Shown here piece after piece: positions 1 to 8,590 of a stretch of 64,000 bases of DNA. Source of the DNA: Scopulibacillus_A cellulosilyticus (lineage in GTDB: Bacteria; Bacillota; Bacilli; Bacillales; Sporolactobacillaceae); contig NZ_JBHTCO010000014.1 in assembly GCF_042665295.1 (NCBI RefSeq), positions 150,888 through 214,887 on the forward strand, read 5' to 3'. Both the position numbers and the translations under genes were made by a program. The notes beneath the pieces are model-generated. The model had not been told where the DNA came from. It did no database searches and was given only the letters and a program-made list of their open reading frames with translations. Each line of letters starts with the position of its first letter. Positions within the stretch are counted from its first letter, which is position 1.

Positions 1-402
1 GAAAAGGTAGAAGATAAGGACTTGCTTTTGTACTTAGGGTTATCCGATGATAATAATCCTTTATTTATACAACATGATTATGCCTCATTAACACCGTATA
101 AAAAACCAATTGTGCCGCAAATTATGCTTACAGGTATGGTGACAGGAGCGATTTCCAAAATACTTCCCGGTCCGGGCAGCTGTATTCTCAGCCAATCATT
201 ACAATTTCCTAAGCCTGTCCATCACTATGAAGAAGTTCATATGTTATTAACAGTTGAAGAAGTAAGTCTTGAAGATAGACATATAAAAATCAGCGTCGAC
301 GGAGAAAACAATTCAGGTGATCAAGTCATCGTTGGAGAATTAATTGTATCGCCGCCGTATCCGCCTAAGTCCATTACATCTTCAACCTTGGAGAACTTTT
401 AA
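1..402 (+). CDS. MaoC-like dehydratase / hot-dog fold protein, 5' end cut by window
   Basis: The frame is open from the first base, so the gene starts upstream of the window and about 133 C-terminal residues remain. The visible part carries a hot-dog style pattern: an acidic DNN stretch followed by an IVPQIMLTGMVTGAIS helix and a GPGS turn, as in MaoC/PaaZ C-terminal domains that hydrate enoyl-CoA thioesters. The exact substrate cannot be told. A gene of this type between mdh and phoP is known from some Bacillaceae but is absent from B. subtilis. It is followed immediately by a strong terminator, so it ends its own transcription unit and is not cotranscribed with phoP. Family call is from general pattern only; function is inferred. 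Confidence 0.6.
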   Translation, partial: EKVEDKDLLLYLGLSDDNNPLFIQHDYASLTPYKKPIVPQIMLTGMVTGAISKILPGPGSCILSQSLQFPKPVHHYEEVHMLLTVEEVSLEDRHIKISVDGENNSGDQVIVGELIVSPPYPPKSITSSTLENF

Positions 403-432
403 AACCTCGCTTAAGTGAGGTTTTGTTTTTTT
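401..432 (+). terminator. Rho-independent terminator after the MaoC-like gene
   Basis: An inverted repeat CCTCGCTTAAGTGAGG, with one G-U pair, is flanked by A-rich sequence on the left and a run of T on the right. It separates the partial gene from phoP. Confidence 0.8.
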
Positions 433-441
433 GTGATGTAG

Positions 442-470
442 TTTATCATCCCTATAAAAAATAGTATGAT
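442..470 (+). promoter_or_regulatory. possible phoP promoter
   Basis: A weak -35 TTTATC is 17 bases from a -10 TATGAT, about 47 bases before the phoP start. No clear repeated PhoP box was seen beside it. The poor -35 makes this tentative. Confidence 0.35.
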
Positions 471-516
471 TAAGAGGTAAAAGGATTCGATTCAGCTTAA
501 ACTGGAGGTTATTGCC

Positions 517-1239
517 TTGTCAAATAAAATACTTGTTGTCGATGATGAACCATCTATAGTCACGTTGCTATCTTTTAACCTTGAAAAAGCAGGCTTTGAA
601 GTATTAACCGCTTCAACAGGCAATGAAGCCCTTGAAAAGGCACAAAATTATTCACCTGACCTTATTGTATTGGATTTAATGCTGCCGGAAATGGGCGGAT
701 TAAATGTTTGTAAAACATTAAGACAAAATCAAATGTTTATTCCAATATTAATGCTGACAGCAAAAGATGATGAATTAGATAAAATACTGGGGCTTGAGCT
801 TGGGGCAGATGATTACATGACGAAGCCCTTCAGTCCAAGAGAAGTCGTCGCCCGTGTTAAGGCAATATTGAGGCGGTCAAATCAAGTGAACCCTGTAAAA
901 CAGCAAACAGAAGACTTTAAACTGGCTGTTGGCGAGATATCTGTTTATCCTGATAAGTATGAAGCGTTTTTCCAAGGTGATCTGATGACACTGACACCTA
1001 AAGAATTTGAACTGTTGCTTTACTTAGTAAAAAATAAAGGTAAAGTATTAACGCGAGAGCAGCTTTTAAGCACTGTTTGGAACTATGATTTTGCCGGCGA
1101 TACCCGAATTGTTGATGTACATGTCAGCCACTTAAGGGAAAAAATTGAAAAGGATACCAGGAAGCCGTTGTATATCAAAACAGTACGGGGATTAGGATAT
1201 AAATTAGAGGGACCAAAGAATGAATATCCTGACAGATAA
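517..1239 (+). CDS. phoP: PhoP, phosphate-response regulator
   Basis: OmpR-type two-component response regulator of 240 residues. The receiver domain (about 1-120) has the acidic pair D9-D10, the phosphoacceptor D53 in LIVLDLMLP, and the switch lysine in DDYMTKPF. The C-terminal winged helix (about 135-232) has the family signature TLTPKEFELL and VRGLGYKLE. The start is TTG, chosen because GGAGGT lies 8 bases upstream and the product begins like other PhoP proteins. In Bacillus, PhoP controls phosphate starvation genes (alkaline phosphatases, Pst transporter, teichoic/teichuronic acid switch). It overlaps phoR by 20 bases, so the two are translationally coupled. Confidence 0.93.
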   Translation: MSNKILVVDDEPSIVTLLSFNLEKAGFEVLTASTGNEALEKAQNYSPDLIVLDLMLPEMGGLNVCKTLRQNQMFIPILMLTAKDDELDKILGLELGADDYMTKPFSPREVVARVKAILRRSNQVNPVKQQTEDFKLAVGEISVYPDKYEAFFQGDLMTLTPKEFELLLYLVKNKGKVLTREQLLSTVWNYDFAGDTRIVDVHVSHLREKIEKDTRKPLYIKTVRGLGYKLEGPKNEYPDR

Positions 1240-2590
1240 AATTCTCCATATAAAACATAGGCGGATAATTTGTGCTGTACTTTTTCTTCTTATTATTTAT
1301 GTCCTTGGTTTGTTTGTACCGTATTTGGACAGTATCTTCATCTTAATTCTGGGTATAGCCATTATACTTTTTTATGAATTTGTCCTGAAAAGGTATAAAC
1401 AACCAGTCGCTGATGCTGCTGCAATGGCTGAGGACCTTGTATACGGCAAATATAAAAAACGTATACCTGAACCTGTAAAAAATACTGAATTAGCCCGGCT
1501 TAACCAATCCCTTAATCATTTAGCTACAAACTTGGAAAAAATGACAAAATCCTATCAAACACAAGAGGATAGATTGGAAACTTTGATTGAAAATATTGGG
1601 AGCGGGCTAATTTTTATTGACAGCCATGGCCGAATAAATTTGTTAAATAAGACCTACAGAGAAACTTTTCGGGTGAAGACGAACAATTGGAATGACAAAA
1701 CATATTATGAAGTCATTCCATATCAGGAAGTCATTGATATTATTGATGAAACCTTCAGTACCGAAAGAAGGTTAACAAGGCAAGTTCTTTTGCCTGTTCA
1801 TATTGAAAGAAAACATTTTGACGTTTCCTGTGCCCCGATTTTAGCCCAACAAAAGCGTTTGCGAGGTATCGTTGTCGTTTTTCATGATATAACAGAACTG
1901 AAAAAGCTTGAAAAAATGAGAAAAGATTTTGTGGCGAATGTTTCACATGAATTGAAAACGCCGGTTACTTCCCTTATTGGCTTTACCGAAACACTTTTGG
2001 ACGGGGCGATGGATGACAGCGAATTAAAAACAAAATTTCTTAACATTATTCTTAATGAAAGTAAAAGACTGCAAAGCCTTATTCAAGATCTGTTAGAGTT
2101 GTCAAAAATCGAACAAGAACATTTTATGATAAAATGGCAAAGTGTTTCATTAAGAGATGTATTAGAAGACACACTAATTATTTTAAAAGAAAAGGCTCAT
2201 CAAAAATCCATTATTTTGGAAGTTCTCCCATCCAGTAAAAGTCTGGCTTTAGGTGATCCATATCGCATCAGACAAATGATTATTAATTTAGTGACCAATG
2301 CCATATCTTACACCCCGGCCGGCGGCCATGTCTGGGTACAAGTTAGAGATACAAAAGATGATGTTGAGCTGATGGTTAAGGATACTGGGATTGGGATTAG
2401 TGAAGATCAAATTCCCCGTATTTTTGAACGATTTTACCGTGTTGATAAAGGACGAAGCAGAAATCAAGGCGGTACAGGACTTGGACTGGCAATCGTCAAA
2501 CATCTTGTAGAAGCGCATGAAGGCCGTATTGATGTATCAAGCGAAATCGGCAAAGGGACAACTTTTACAATAACATTTAAAAAAGCTTAA
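1220..2590 (+). CDS. phoR: PhoR, phosphate sensor histidine kinase lacking an extracellular domain
   Basis: Membrane histidine kinase of 456 residues, partner of PhoP. Two hydrophobic segments at about 16-33 and 38-56 are separated by only a few residues, so there is practically no extracytoplasmic loop. Then follow a HAMP-like linker (about 57-110), a PAS domain (about 115-225), the H-box SHELKTPV with the phosphorylated histidine at H243, and an ATPase domain with N-box (NAISYT), G1 (DTGIGI) and G2 (GGTGLGLAIV) motifs. B. subtilis PhoR is about 579 residues with an external PAS domain; the present protein is shorter by roughly that domain. Sensing must therefore be through the membrane or the internal PAS domain, which in B. 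subtilis is known to read wall teichoic acid precursors. Confidence 0.92.
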   Translation: MNILTDKILHIKHRRIICAVLFLLIIYVLGLFVPYLDSIFILILGIAIILFYEFVLKRYKQPVADAAAMAEDLVYGKYKKRIPEPVKNTELARLNQSLNHLATNLEKMTKSYQTQEDRLETLIENIGSGLIFIDSHGRINLLNKTYRETFRVKTNNWNDKTYYEVIPYQEVIDIIDETFSTERRLTRQVLLPVHIERKHFDVSCAPILAQQKRLRGIVVVFHDITELKKLEKMRKDFVANVSHELKTPVTSLIGFTETLLDGAMDDSELKTKFLNIILNESKRLQSLIQDLLELSKIEQEHFMIKWQSVSLRDVLEDTLIILKEKAHQKSIILEVLPSSKSLALGDPYRIRQMIINLVTNAISYTPAGGHVWVQVRDTKDDVELMVKDTGIGISEDQIPRIFERFYRVDKGRSRNQGGTGLGLAIVKHLVEAHEGRIDVSSEIGKGTTFTITFKKA

Positions 2591-2642
2591 AAAACTTGCC
2601 AAGATATAAATTCTGATAGCAGAAAAAAGGAGATGTCATTCA

Positions 2643-5273
2643 TTGAATAAGCTCATCCTAATTGATGGCAGCGGTATTGCCTACAGAGCATTTTTTGCCC
2701 TGCCCTTACTTAATAATGATAAAGGGGTTTATACAAATGCTGTGTACGGCTTTACGACAATGCTGATGAAAATTATTGAGGAAGAAAAACCCTCTCATGT
2801 TCTTGTAGCATTTGATGCTGGAAAAACGACGTTCCGGCATAAAACATATAAAGAGTATAAAGGCACCCGTCAAAAGACACCGCCGGAACTTTCTGAGCAA
2901 TTTTCATTTATTCATGAATTGTTAGATGCGATGGGCATCAAGAGATATGAAATAGAAAACTATGAAGCAGACGATATCATAGGCACTTTAGCGGTACAGG
3001 CCGAAAAAGAAGGCTTTGAAACTAAAGTTGTTACAGGTGATAAAGATTTGCTTCAGCTGGTGGATGATCATGTCACTGTCTCCTTAACAAGGAAAGGCAT
3101 TACGGATGTTGACGATTATGATAAAGAAAAAGTATATGAGCGTTATGAAATTACTCCGGATAAAATCATAGATCTAAAAGGGCTGATGGGCGATTCTTCA
3201 GATAATATTCCCGGTGTACAGGGAGTTGGCGAAAAAACAGCTATTAAATTACTAAAGCAATTTGGTTCCATTGAAGACATTTATCAATCATTAGAAGATG
3301 TTTCCGGTAAAAAATTAAAAGAAAAGCTGGAAAATGACCGGGAGAAAGCCTTTCTGAGCAAGGAACTGGCCACAATTGAAAAGCACGCGCCTATTGATGT
3401 TAAGTTAGACGATTTACAATATGAATATAAAGTCACAAGCGAGTTAATTGATCTGTTTAAAGACTTAGAATTTAAAACGCTTCTGGAACGGGTCGGCTTT
3501 GATGAAGTGATTAGCGAAGATGCTGAAGAAGAAACTTTAGAATTTGAAATGGTGACAGAAGTTAATGAACAGCATTTAGCTTCGCCAAGCGCCCTTGTTG
3601 TTGAAGTTCTTGAAGATAATTATCATTATGCTGACATAGTTGGTCTGGCATTAGCTAATGAAAAAGGCCGCTTCTATATTCCGACGGAAACAGCCTTAAA
3701 CTCATCAATTTTTAAAGAATGGCTTGCTGATGCCAATCAAAAGAAAATTGTGTTTGACGGCAAGAAATCAATCGTTTCATTAAAATGGCGCGATATTGAC
3801 ATAAATGGTGTCACTTTTGACATTCAAATGGCTTCATATTTAATTGATCCATCCGAATCATCCCACGATCTATCTGCAATCGCCAAGCGCAAACATATTA
3901 AATTTGTTTATTCTGATGATGCTTTTTACGGAAAAGGTGCAAAAAGAGTCATTCCTGAAGGTGAAAAGCTCGGCGATCATTTGATAAGAAAAGCTGAGGC
4001 TATGTTAAAATGCCAGCCTCTCTTAAAAGAAGAACTGGAAAATAATGAGCAGTACAGCCTTTTTGCAGAGCTGGAAATGCCCCTTTCACTCGTTTTAGCC
4101 GAAATGGAAGAAAAAGGGGTTAAAATTAGCAAGGAAACCCTTGAAAGTATGGGTGAAGAATTAAGAGAAAAACTTGAACAGAAACAAAAGGATATTTACG
4201 AATTAGCGGGGACAAGCTTTAATATTAATTCTCCGAAGCAGCTTGGCGAAGTTTTATTTGAGAAATTAAACCTGCCCGTTATTAAAAAGACAAAAACAGG
4301 CTACTCAACTTCTGCTGATGTTCTTGAAAAGTTAGAAAGTGAACATGATATTATTTCAGAAATTCTTGACTATCGTCAACTTGGAAAATTGAATTCAACA
4401 TATATTGAAGGTCTTTTAAAAGTTATTCATCCAAAGACAGGAAAAATTCATACCCGTTTTAACCAGGCGTTAACGCAAACGGGAAGGTTAAGCTCTACAG
4501 ATCCTAACCTGCAAAATATACCTATTCGTCTGGAAGAGGGCCGTAAAATCAGAAAAGCATTTATTCCGTCTAAGCAAGATTGGATGATGTTTTCAGCTGA
4601 TTATTCACAAATTGAATTAAGGGTCCTTGCACACATTGCAAATGATGAAAGTCTTATTGAAGCGTTTGAACATGAAATGGATATTCATACGAAAACGGCT
4701 ATGGACGTTTTTGGTGTTGATAAGGAGGATGTCACGTCTCTTATGCGGCGCCATGCGAAGGCAGTTAACTTTGGTATTGTCTATGGTATTAGTGATTACG
4801 GCTTATCCCAAAGCTTAAATATTACCCGAAAGGAAGCAGGGGCTTTTATTGACCGTTACTTAGAAAGTTATCCAGGGGTAAAACAATACATGGAGGATAT
4901 CGTTCAAAAGGCAAAGCAAGATGGGTTTGTAACGACTTTGCTTCATAGAAGACGTTATTTACCGGATATTACAAGCAGGAACTTTAACCGAAGAAGCTTT
5001 GCGGAACGTACAGCAATGAATACTCCGATCCAAGGAAGCGCAGCTGATATTATAAAAAAGGCAATGATTCATATGGCAAAGCGGCTTAAGGATGAAAGGA
5101 TGCAAGCAAATATGCTGCTTCAAGTTCACGATGAATTGATTTTTGAAGCACCGAAGGATGAAATAGATAAGCTGAAAACCATCGTTCCGGATGTTATGGA
5201 AAATGCCGTGAAACTGAAGGTGCCTTTAAAAGTTGATTTCTCATTTGGGGACACATGGTACGACGCGAAATAA
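2643..5273 (+). CDS. polA: DNA polymerase I
   Basis: Family A polymerase of 876 residues that fills gaps in repair and removes Okazaki primers. The N-terminal 5'-3' exonuclease (about 1-290) has the helix-hairpin-helix GVQGVGEKTAIKLL. The middle domain (about 300-470) has the 3'-5' exonuclease fold but not the metal-binding acidic residues; where E. coli has FDTET this protein has VVEVLED, so proofreading is probably absent, as in other Bacillus Pol I. The polymerase part has motif A DYSQIELR with D653, motif B around RRHAKAVNFGIVYG, and motif C VHDEL with H829-D830. The start is TTG with AAAAGGAG about 10 bases upstream. It is followed at 15 bases by mutM, forming a repair operon. Confidence 0.97.
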   Translation: MNKLILIDGSGIAYRAFFALPLLNNDKGVYTNAVYGFTTMLMKIIEEEKPSHVLVAFDAGKTTFRHKTYKEYKGTRQKTPPELSEQFSFIHELLDAMGIKRYEIENYEADDIIGTLAVQAEKEGFETKVVTGDKDLLQLVDDHVTVSLTRKGITDVDDYDKEKVYERYEITPDKIIDLKGLMGDSSDNIPGVQGVGEKTAIKLLKQFGSIEDIYQSLEDVSGKKLKEKLENDREKAFLSKELATIEKHAPIDVKLDDLQYEYKVTSELIDLFKDLEFKTLLERVGFDEVISEDAEEETLEFEMVTEVNEQHLASPSALVVEVLEDNYHYADIVGLALANEKGRFYIPTETALNSSIFKEWLADANQKKIVFDGKKSIVSLKWRDIDINGVTFDIQMASYLIDPSESSHDLSAIAKRKHIKFVYSDDAFYGKGAKRVIPEGEKLGDHLIRKAEAMLKCQPLLKEELENNEQYSLFAELEMPLSLVLAEMEEKGVKISKETLESMGEELREKLEQKQKDIYELAGTSFNINSPKQLGEVLFEKLNLPVIKKTKTGYSTSADVLEKLESEHDIISEILDYRQLGKLNSTYIEGLLKVIHPKTGKIHTRFNQALTQTGRLSSTDPNLQNIPIRLEEGRKIRKAFIPSKQDWMMFSADYSQIELRVLAHIANDESLIEAFEHEMDIHTKTAMDVFGVDKEDVTSLMRRHAKAVNFGIVYGISDYGLSQSLNITRKEAGAFIDRYLESYPGVKQYMEDIVQKAKQDGFVTTLLHRRRYLPDITSRNFNRRSFAERTAMNTPIQGSAADIIKKAMIHMAKRLKDERMQANMLLQVHDELIFEAPKDEIDKLKTIVPDVMENAVKLKVPLKVDFSFGDTWYDAK

Positions 5274-5288
5274 GAAAGGAAGATATCC

Positions 5289-6119
5289 GTGCCGGAATTA
5301 CCTGAAGTGGAAACAGTAAAAGAAACATTAAAGCAACTTATTATTGGAAAAAAGATTGAGGATATTACCGTTCTTTGGCCGAACATCATCAAAAGACCTG
5401 ATGATGTTCGGGCTTTTCAAACAGAGCTTAAAGGTCAATCAATTAAAGATATAAAACGAAGAGGGAAATTTTTACTTTTTTATTTAAATAAAGATGTTCT
5501 CGTTTCTCATTTGCGAATGGAAGGCAAGTATAGTTTACAAGAAGAACATGTTACAATAGATAAACACACCCATGTTATTTTTAAATTTACTGACCAAACA
5601 GAGCTAAGGTATCGGGATGTACGAAAGTTCGGCACGATGCATCTGTTTGCAAAAGGGGAGGAATTCTTGTATCCGCCCCTCAGTCAATTAGGACCGGAGC
5701 CGCTTGGTTCTGACTTTACGGCAGAATATTTAACTGATCGTTTAGCGAAAACAGACCGTGCGGTAAAAACAGCCTTATTAGATCAAACAATCGTTGTCGG
5801 TCTTGGCAATATTTATGTTGATGAAGCCTTGTTCCGTGCATGTATTCATCCATTAACTAAAGCGAGGACGCTAAATCATAAACAAATCGATAATTTGACG
5901 AAATGTATTAGAAAGACTCTAAATGAAGCGGTTGAAATGGGAGGAAGTACGATTCGAACGTATTTAAACAGCCAAGGGCAAATGGGCATGTTCCAACAAA
6001 AATTAAATGTTTATGGCCGCGTTGGTTCGCCTTGTCCGAATTGCGGACATCCTATTGAAAAAATTAAAGTCGGCGGCAGAGGAACTCATTTTTGCCATGC
6101 TTGCCAAGTTATGATTTGA
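5289..6119 (+). CDS. mutM: Formamidopyrimidine-DNA glycosylase
   Basis: Bifunctional DNA glycosylase/AP lyase that removes 8-oxoguanine and Fapy lesions. The protein has 276 residues and begins MPELPEVE, giving the catalytic N-terminal proline and Glu3 after Met removal. The DNA-binding helix-two-turn-helix includes VGLGNIYVDEALF. A C-terminal zinc finger CPNC...CHAC, with the loop GGRGTHF, completes the family. The start is GTG with GAAAGGAAG just upstream. It lies in a polA-mutM-coaE operon, which couples lesion removal with gap filling. Confidence 0.97.
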   Translation: MPELPEVETVKETLKQLIIGKKIEDITVLWPNIIKRPDDVRAFQTELKGQSIKDIKRRGKFLLFYLNKDVLVSHLRMEGKYSLQEEHVTIDKHTHVIFKFTDQTELRYRDVRKFGTMHLFAKGEEFLYPPLSQLGPEPLGSDFTAEYLTDRLAKTDRAVKTALLDQTIVVGLGNIYVDEALFRACIHPLTKARTLNHKQIDNLTKCIRKTLNEAVEMGGSTIRTYLNSQGQMGMFQQKLNVYGRVGSPCPNCGHPIEKIKVGGRGTHFCHACQVMI

Positions 6120-6160
6120 ATGAATTCCTGACGCTTTATTCGTGATAAAGGAGAAGACGG

Positions 6161-6757
6161 ATGATAAAAATTGGTTTAACAGGCGGTATTGCCAGCGGTA
6201 AAAGCACTGTCTCCGCTATGATTAAAAATTTTGGTATCCCAATTATTGATGCGGATATTATTTCAAGAGAAGTCGTTGAACCGGGAGAGGAGGCATATAA
6301 ACAAATTGTTGCCTCCTTTGGTTCGGACATATTGTTAGAAAATGGACAAATTAATCGGAAAAAACTTGGCAGTATTGTATTTCAAGATGCTGACCAAAGG
6401 ATTATACTAAATAATATCGTACATCCTCAAGTAAGAAAAAGTATGTTACAAAAGATAAATTTTTACGAAAAAAAAGGTGAAAAAGCCATTGTCCTTGATA
6501 TACCTTTACTTTTTGAAGGGAAATTAACAGGGTGGGTTGATAAAAAGTTATTGGTTTACGTTGATCCTAAAACACAGCTGGAAAGATTAATAAATAGAGA
6601 TCATAGCACGGAAAAACAGGCCTTGGACAGAATACGGTCACAAATGCCGTTGGATGAAAAGAAGGCGCTCGCCGATGCGATTATTGATAATAATGGCTCG
6701 GTGGATAATACTTTGCAACAATTAAAAGCGATCTTTAGGCAGTGGCACATTTTTTAA
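6161..6757 (+). CDS. coaE: Dephospho-CoA kinase
   Basis: Last enzyme of coenzyme A synthesis; it phosphorylates the 3'-hydroxyl of dephospho-CoA. The 198-residue protein has a P-loop GGIASGKST at about 8-16, the DADIISREVV motif of the CoA domain, and the LLVYVDPKTQLERLINRD lid region. AAAGGAG lies 9 bases before the ATG. It ends the polA-mutM-coaE run. In B. subtilis the gene ytaF follows; here gapB follows directly after about 100 bases. Confidence 0.95.
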   Translation: MIKIGLTGGIASGKSTVSAMIKNFGIPIIDADIISREVVEPGEEAYKQIVASFGSDILLENGQINRKKLGSIVFQDADQRIILNNIVHPQVRKSMLQKINFYEKKGEKAIVLDIPLLFEGKLTGWVDKKLLVYVDPKTQLERLINRDHSTEKQALDRIRSQMPLDEKKALADAIIDNNGSVDNTLQQLKAIFRQWHIF

Positions 6758-6775
6758 TAAAAAATCAAAAAGCGC

Positions 6776-6835
6776 TTTCAATCTCCGGTTATTATGTTAT
6801 ACTATTTGTAGTTAATTCATAAATTGTATAACACA
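6776..6835 (+). promoter_or_regulatory. gapB promoter with two CcpN-type operators
   Basis: A -35 TTTCAA is 16 bases from an extended -10 TGTTATACT (6796-6803). The 11-mer TATGTTATACT at 6793-6803 covers the -10 and fits the CcpN operator consensus TRTGHYATAYW as I recall it. A second fit, TGTGTTATACA, lies at 6825-6835 on the minus strand, just downstream of the expected transcription start. CcpN represses gapB during glycolytic growth in B. subtilis, so the same control is inferred here. Confidence 0.7.
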
Positions 6836-6855
6836 TATTCGGAGGTTGATGTTTC

Positions 6856-7890
6856 ATGCCTGTAAATGTTGCGATAAATGGATTTGGAAGAATTGGGCGT
6901 ATGGTTTTTAGAAGAGCGATGACAGACGCTTCATTAAATATTAAGGCGATTAATGCAAGTTATCCAGCTGCGACATTAGCCCATTTAATAAAATATGATA
7001 GTATTCACGGCCGTTTCCAAGGGGAAGTGGACGTTGTAGACGACAATCATCTTAGAGTTAACGGCGCAATTATTGAACTTGTTAATAACCGTGATCCAAG
7101 ATGTTTACCGTGGAAAAAATTGAGTATAGATATTGTTATCGAAGCTACGGGTAAATTTAAAACACGTGAGACAGCAGGTTACCATATAGAAGCAGGTGCC
7201 AAGAAAGTCATTATTACGGCACCTGGGAAAGATGAAGATATGACAATTGTGATGGGTGTCAATGATGACAAATATGATCCAAACCATCATCATGTTCTTT
7301 CAAATGCCTCATGTACAACGAATTGTTTGGCGCCGGTTGTTAAAGTATTGGAAGAGCAATTCGGAATTGTCTCCGGCATGATGACTACTGTTCACTCTTA
7401 TACGAACGACCAAAAGAATATAGATAACCCGCATAAGGATTTGCGGCGTGCGCGTGCTTGTGCTGAATCGATCATCCCAACATCAACGGGTGCAGCAAAG
7501 GCAATTTCCAAGGTGCTTCCTGTACTTAGCGGGAAATTAAACGGCATGGCTTTGCGTGTGCCGACACCAAATGTTTCATTAGTCGATCTTGTTGTTGAAC
7601 TAAATACAAAAGTGACTGTTGATGATATAAATTATGCCTTTCAAGCTGCCTCACAAGCGAATTATAAAGGTATTTTAGCTTATACTGAAGAGCCGCTGGT
7701 TTCAAAAGATTTTAATACCGATGAACATTCGGCAATCGTAGATGGATTATCCACTATGGTCATTGATGGAAATAAAGTAAAAGTCTTGGCATGGTATGAT
7801 AATGAATGGGGATACTCTTGCCGGGTAGTTGATTTGGCTAATTTAGTCGCTTCTTGTATGATTAATACAAATGATGTAAAAGTATCATAG
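6856..7890 (+). CDS. gapB: Glyceraldehyde-3-phosphate dehydrogenase, gluconeogenic NADP type
   Basis: Tetrameric enzyme of 344 residues that converts 1,3-bisphosphoglycerate to glyceraldehyde-3-phosphate in gluconeogenesis. The N-terminal nucleotide fold has GFGRIGRM; the following loop reads NASYPAATLAHLIKYDS instead of the NDL stretch typical of the glycolytic NAD enzyme, which points to the GapB subtype with NADP preference. The catalytic cysteine is C153 in NASCTTNC. The position between coaE and speD matches gapB of B. subtilis. CcpN-like sites upstream fit repression by sugar. A good terminator follows. Confidence 0.94.
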   Translation: MPVNVAINGFGRIGRMVFRRAMTDASLNIKAINASYPAATLAHLIKYDSIHGRFQGEVDVVDDNHLRVNGAIIELVNNRDPRCLPWKKLSIDIVIEATGKFKTRETAGYHIEAGAKKVIITAPGKDEDMTIVMGVNDDKYDPNHHHVLSNASCTTNCLAPVVKVLEEQFGIVSGMMTTVHSYTNDQKNIDNPHKDLRRARACAESIIPTSTGAAKAISKVLPVLSGKLNGMALRVPTPNVSLVDLVVELNTKVTVDDINYAFQAASQANYKGILAYTEEPLVSKDFNTDEHSAIVDGLSTMVIDGNKVKVLAWYDNEWGYSCRVVDLANLVASCMINTNDVKVS

Positions 7891-7912
7891 AGAAATTTTC
7901 AATGTAACAGAA

Positions 7913-7939
7913 AAAGGCCCGCCGGTAGCGGGCTTTTTT
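7913..7939 (+). terminator. gapB terminator
   Basis: Hairpin GCCCGC-CGGTA-GCGGGC followed by six T, starting 27 bases after the gapB stop codon. Confidence 0.9.
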
Positions 7940-7979
7940 AAATGAAAGATTGGGAAATTTTAATAGTGTAAAAAAGTCG

Positions 7980-8008
7980 TTGCAAACTTTATGTAAAACC
8001 ATTATACT
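7980..8008 (+). promoter_or_regulatory. speD promoter
   Basis: TTGCAA and TATACT are separated by exactly 17 bases. Transcription should start near 8014, giving an untranslated leader of about 138 bases before speD. Confidence 0.75.
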
Positions 8009-8013
8009 AATCA

Positions 8014-8152
8014 TCGTCAATACAAAATGTACGAAAGAGGATTTGTACAACACTTAAAGGGTTAGGACCTCATCGGACTAACTATCCCCCGTGGTGTTAA
8101 AACAATCCTGCATGCTCTAAGCATGGTACTTTTTCCTAAGGGGGAATGTTAA
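8014..8152 (+). ncRNA. structured speD leader, possible regulatory RNA of unknown class
   Basis: The leader is far longer than needed for a ribosome site and folds by eye. TGTAC (8028-8032) can pair with GTACA (8044-8048). GTTAG (8061-8065) can pair with CTAAC (8078-8082). CATGCT and AGCATG at 8111-8125 form a tight hairpin. The run CCCCC at 8086-8090 is complementary to GGGGG at 8140-8144, which is the Shine-Dalgarno of speD, so the leader could hide or expose the ribosome site. There is no terminator-like T run. I do not recognise it as SAM, SAH or another named riboswitch. The folds are seen; the regulatory role is inference. Confidence 0.45.
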
Positions 8153-8536
8153 ATGGAAACAATAGGACGTCATGTTATATCTGAATTATGGAATTGTAAT
8201 GTCGATAAATTAAATGATATGGAAATGATTGAGAAAATTTTTGTTGATGCGGCATTAGTTGCCGGGGCAGAAGTTAGGGAAGTAGCCTTTCATAAATTTG
8301 CACCTCAAGGTGTAAGCGGAGTTGTTATTATTTCTGAATCTCATTTAACAATTCACAGTTTTCCAGAACACGGCTATGCGAGTATTGATGTATATACTTG
8401 CGGTGACCGAATTGATCCGAACGTCGCAGCCGACTATATTGCAAAGGCGTTGGACGCTGAGATATCGGAAAAGATGGAACTGCCAAGAGGTTTAGGTCCA
8501 GTACAAATTAAAAAGAAACAAATGACATCTATATAA
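8153..8536 (+). CDS. speD: S-adenosylmethionine decarboxylase proenzyme
   Basis: Makes decarboxylated AdoMet, the aminopropyl donor for spermidine. The 127-residue proenzyme is the short prokaryotic (class 1B) type that cleaves itself between E62 and S63 in SESHLTIHS, so Ser63 becomes the pyruvoyl group. H68 and C83 are also in place. The start ATG has AAGGGGGAA 8 bases upstream, and this SD is the possible target of the leader RNA described just before. The gene stands alone between gapB and nrdR, with its own promoter and terminator. Confidence 0.95.
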   Translation: METIGRHVISELWNCNVDKLNDMEMIEKIFVDAALVAGAEVREVAFHKFAPQGVSGVVIISESHLTIHSFPEHGYASIDVYTCGDRIDPNVAADYIAKALDAEISEKMELPRGLGPVQIKKKQMTSI

Positions 8537-8546
8537 AAAATGAGAT

Positions 8547-8572
8547 AAAGGGTTGCCCAAGGCAACCCTTTT
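8547..8572 (+). terminator. speD terminator
   Basis: Perfect stem AAAGGGTTGCC/GGCAACCCTTT with a three-base loop and a short T run. Confidence 0.9.
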
Positions 8573-8590
8573 GATATGACTGTCAGGTTT

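Noticed and set aside
3541..4000. Possible decay of polA proofreading domain as a recent loss
   Set aside because: Absence of the acidic exonuclease residues is normal for Bacillus DNA polymerase I and not a peculiarity of this strain.
6766..6782. cre-like AAAGCGCTTTCA near gapB
   Set aside because: Two mismatches to the CcpA consensus in the best orientation, and gapB control is better explained by the CcpN operators.
8027..8065. 12-codon upstream ORF in the speD leader (MYERGFVQHLKG)
   Set aside because: No ribosome binding site precedes the ATG, and its stop lies in the stem of a predicted hairpin. A leader peptide cannot be excluded, but there is no direct support.
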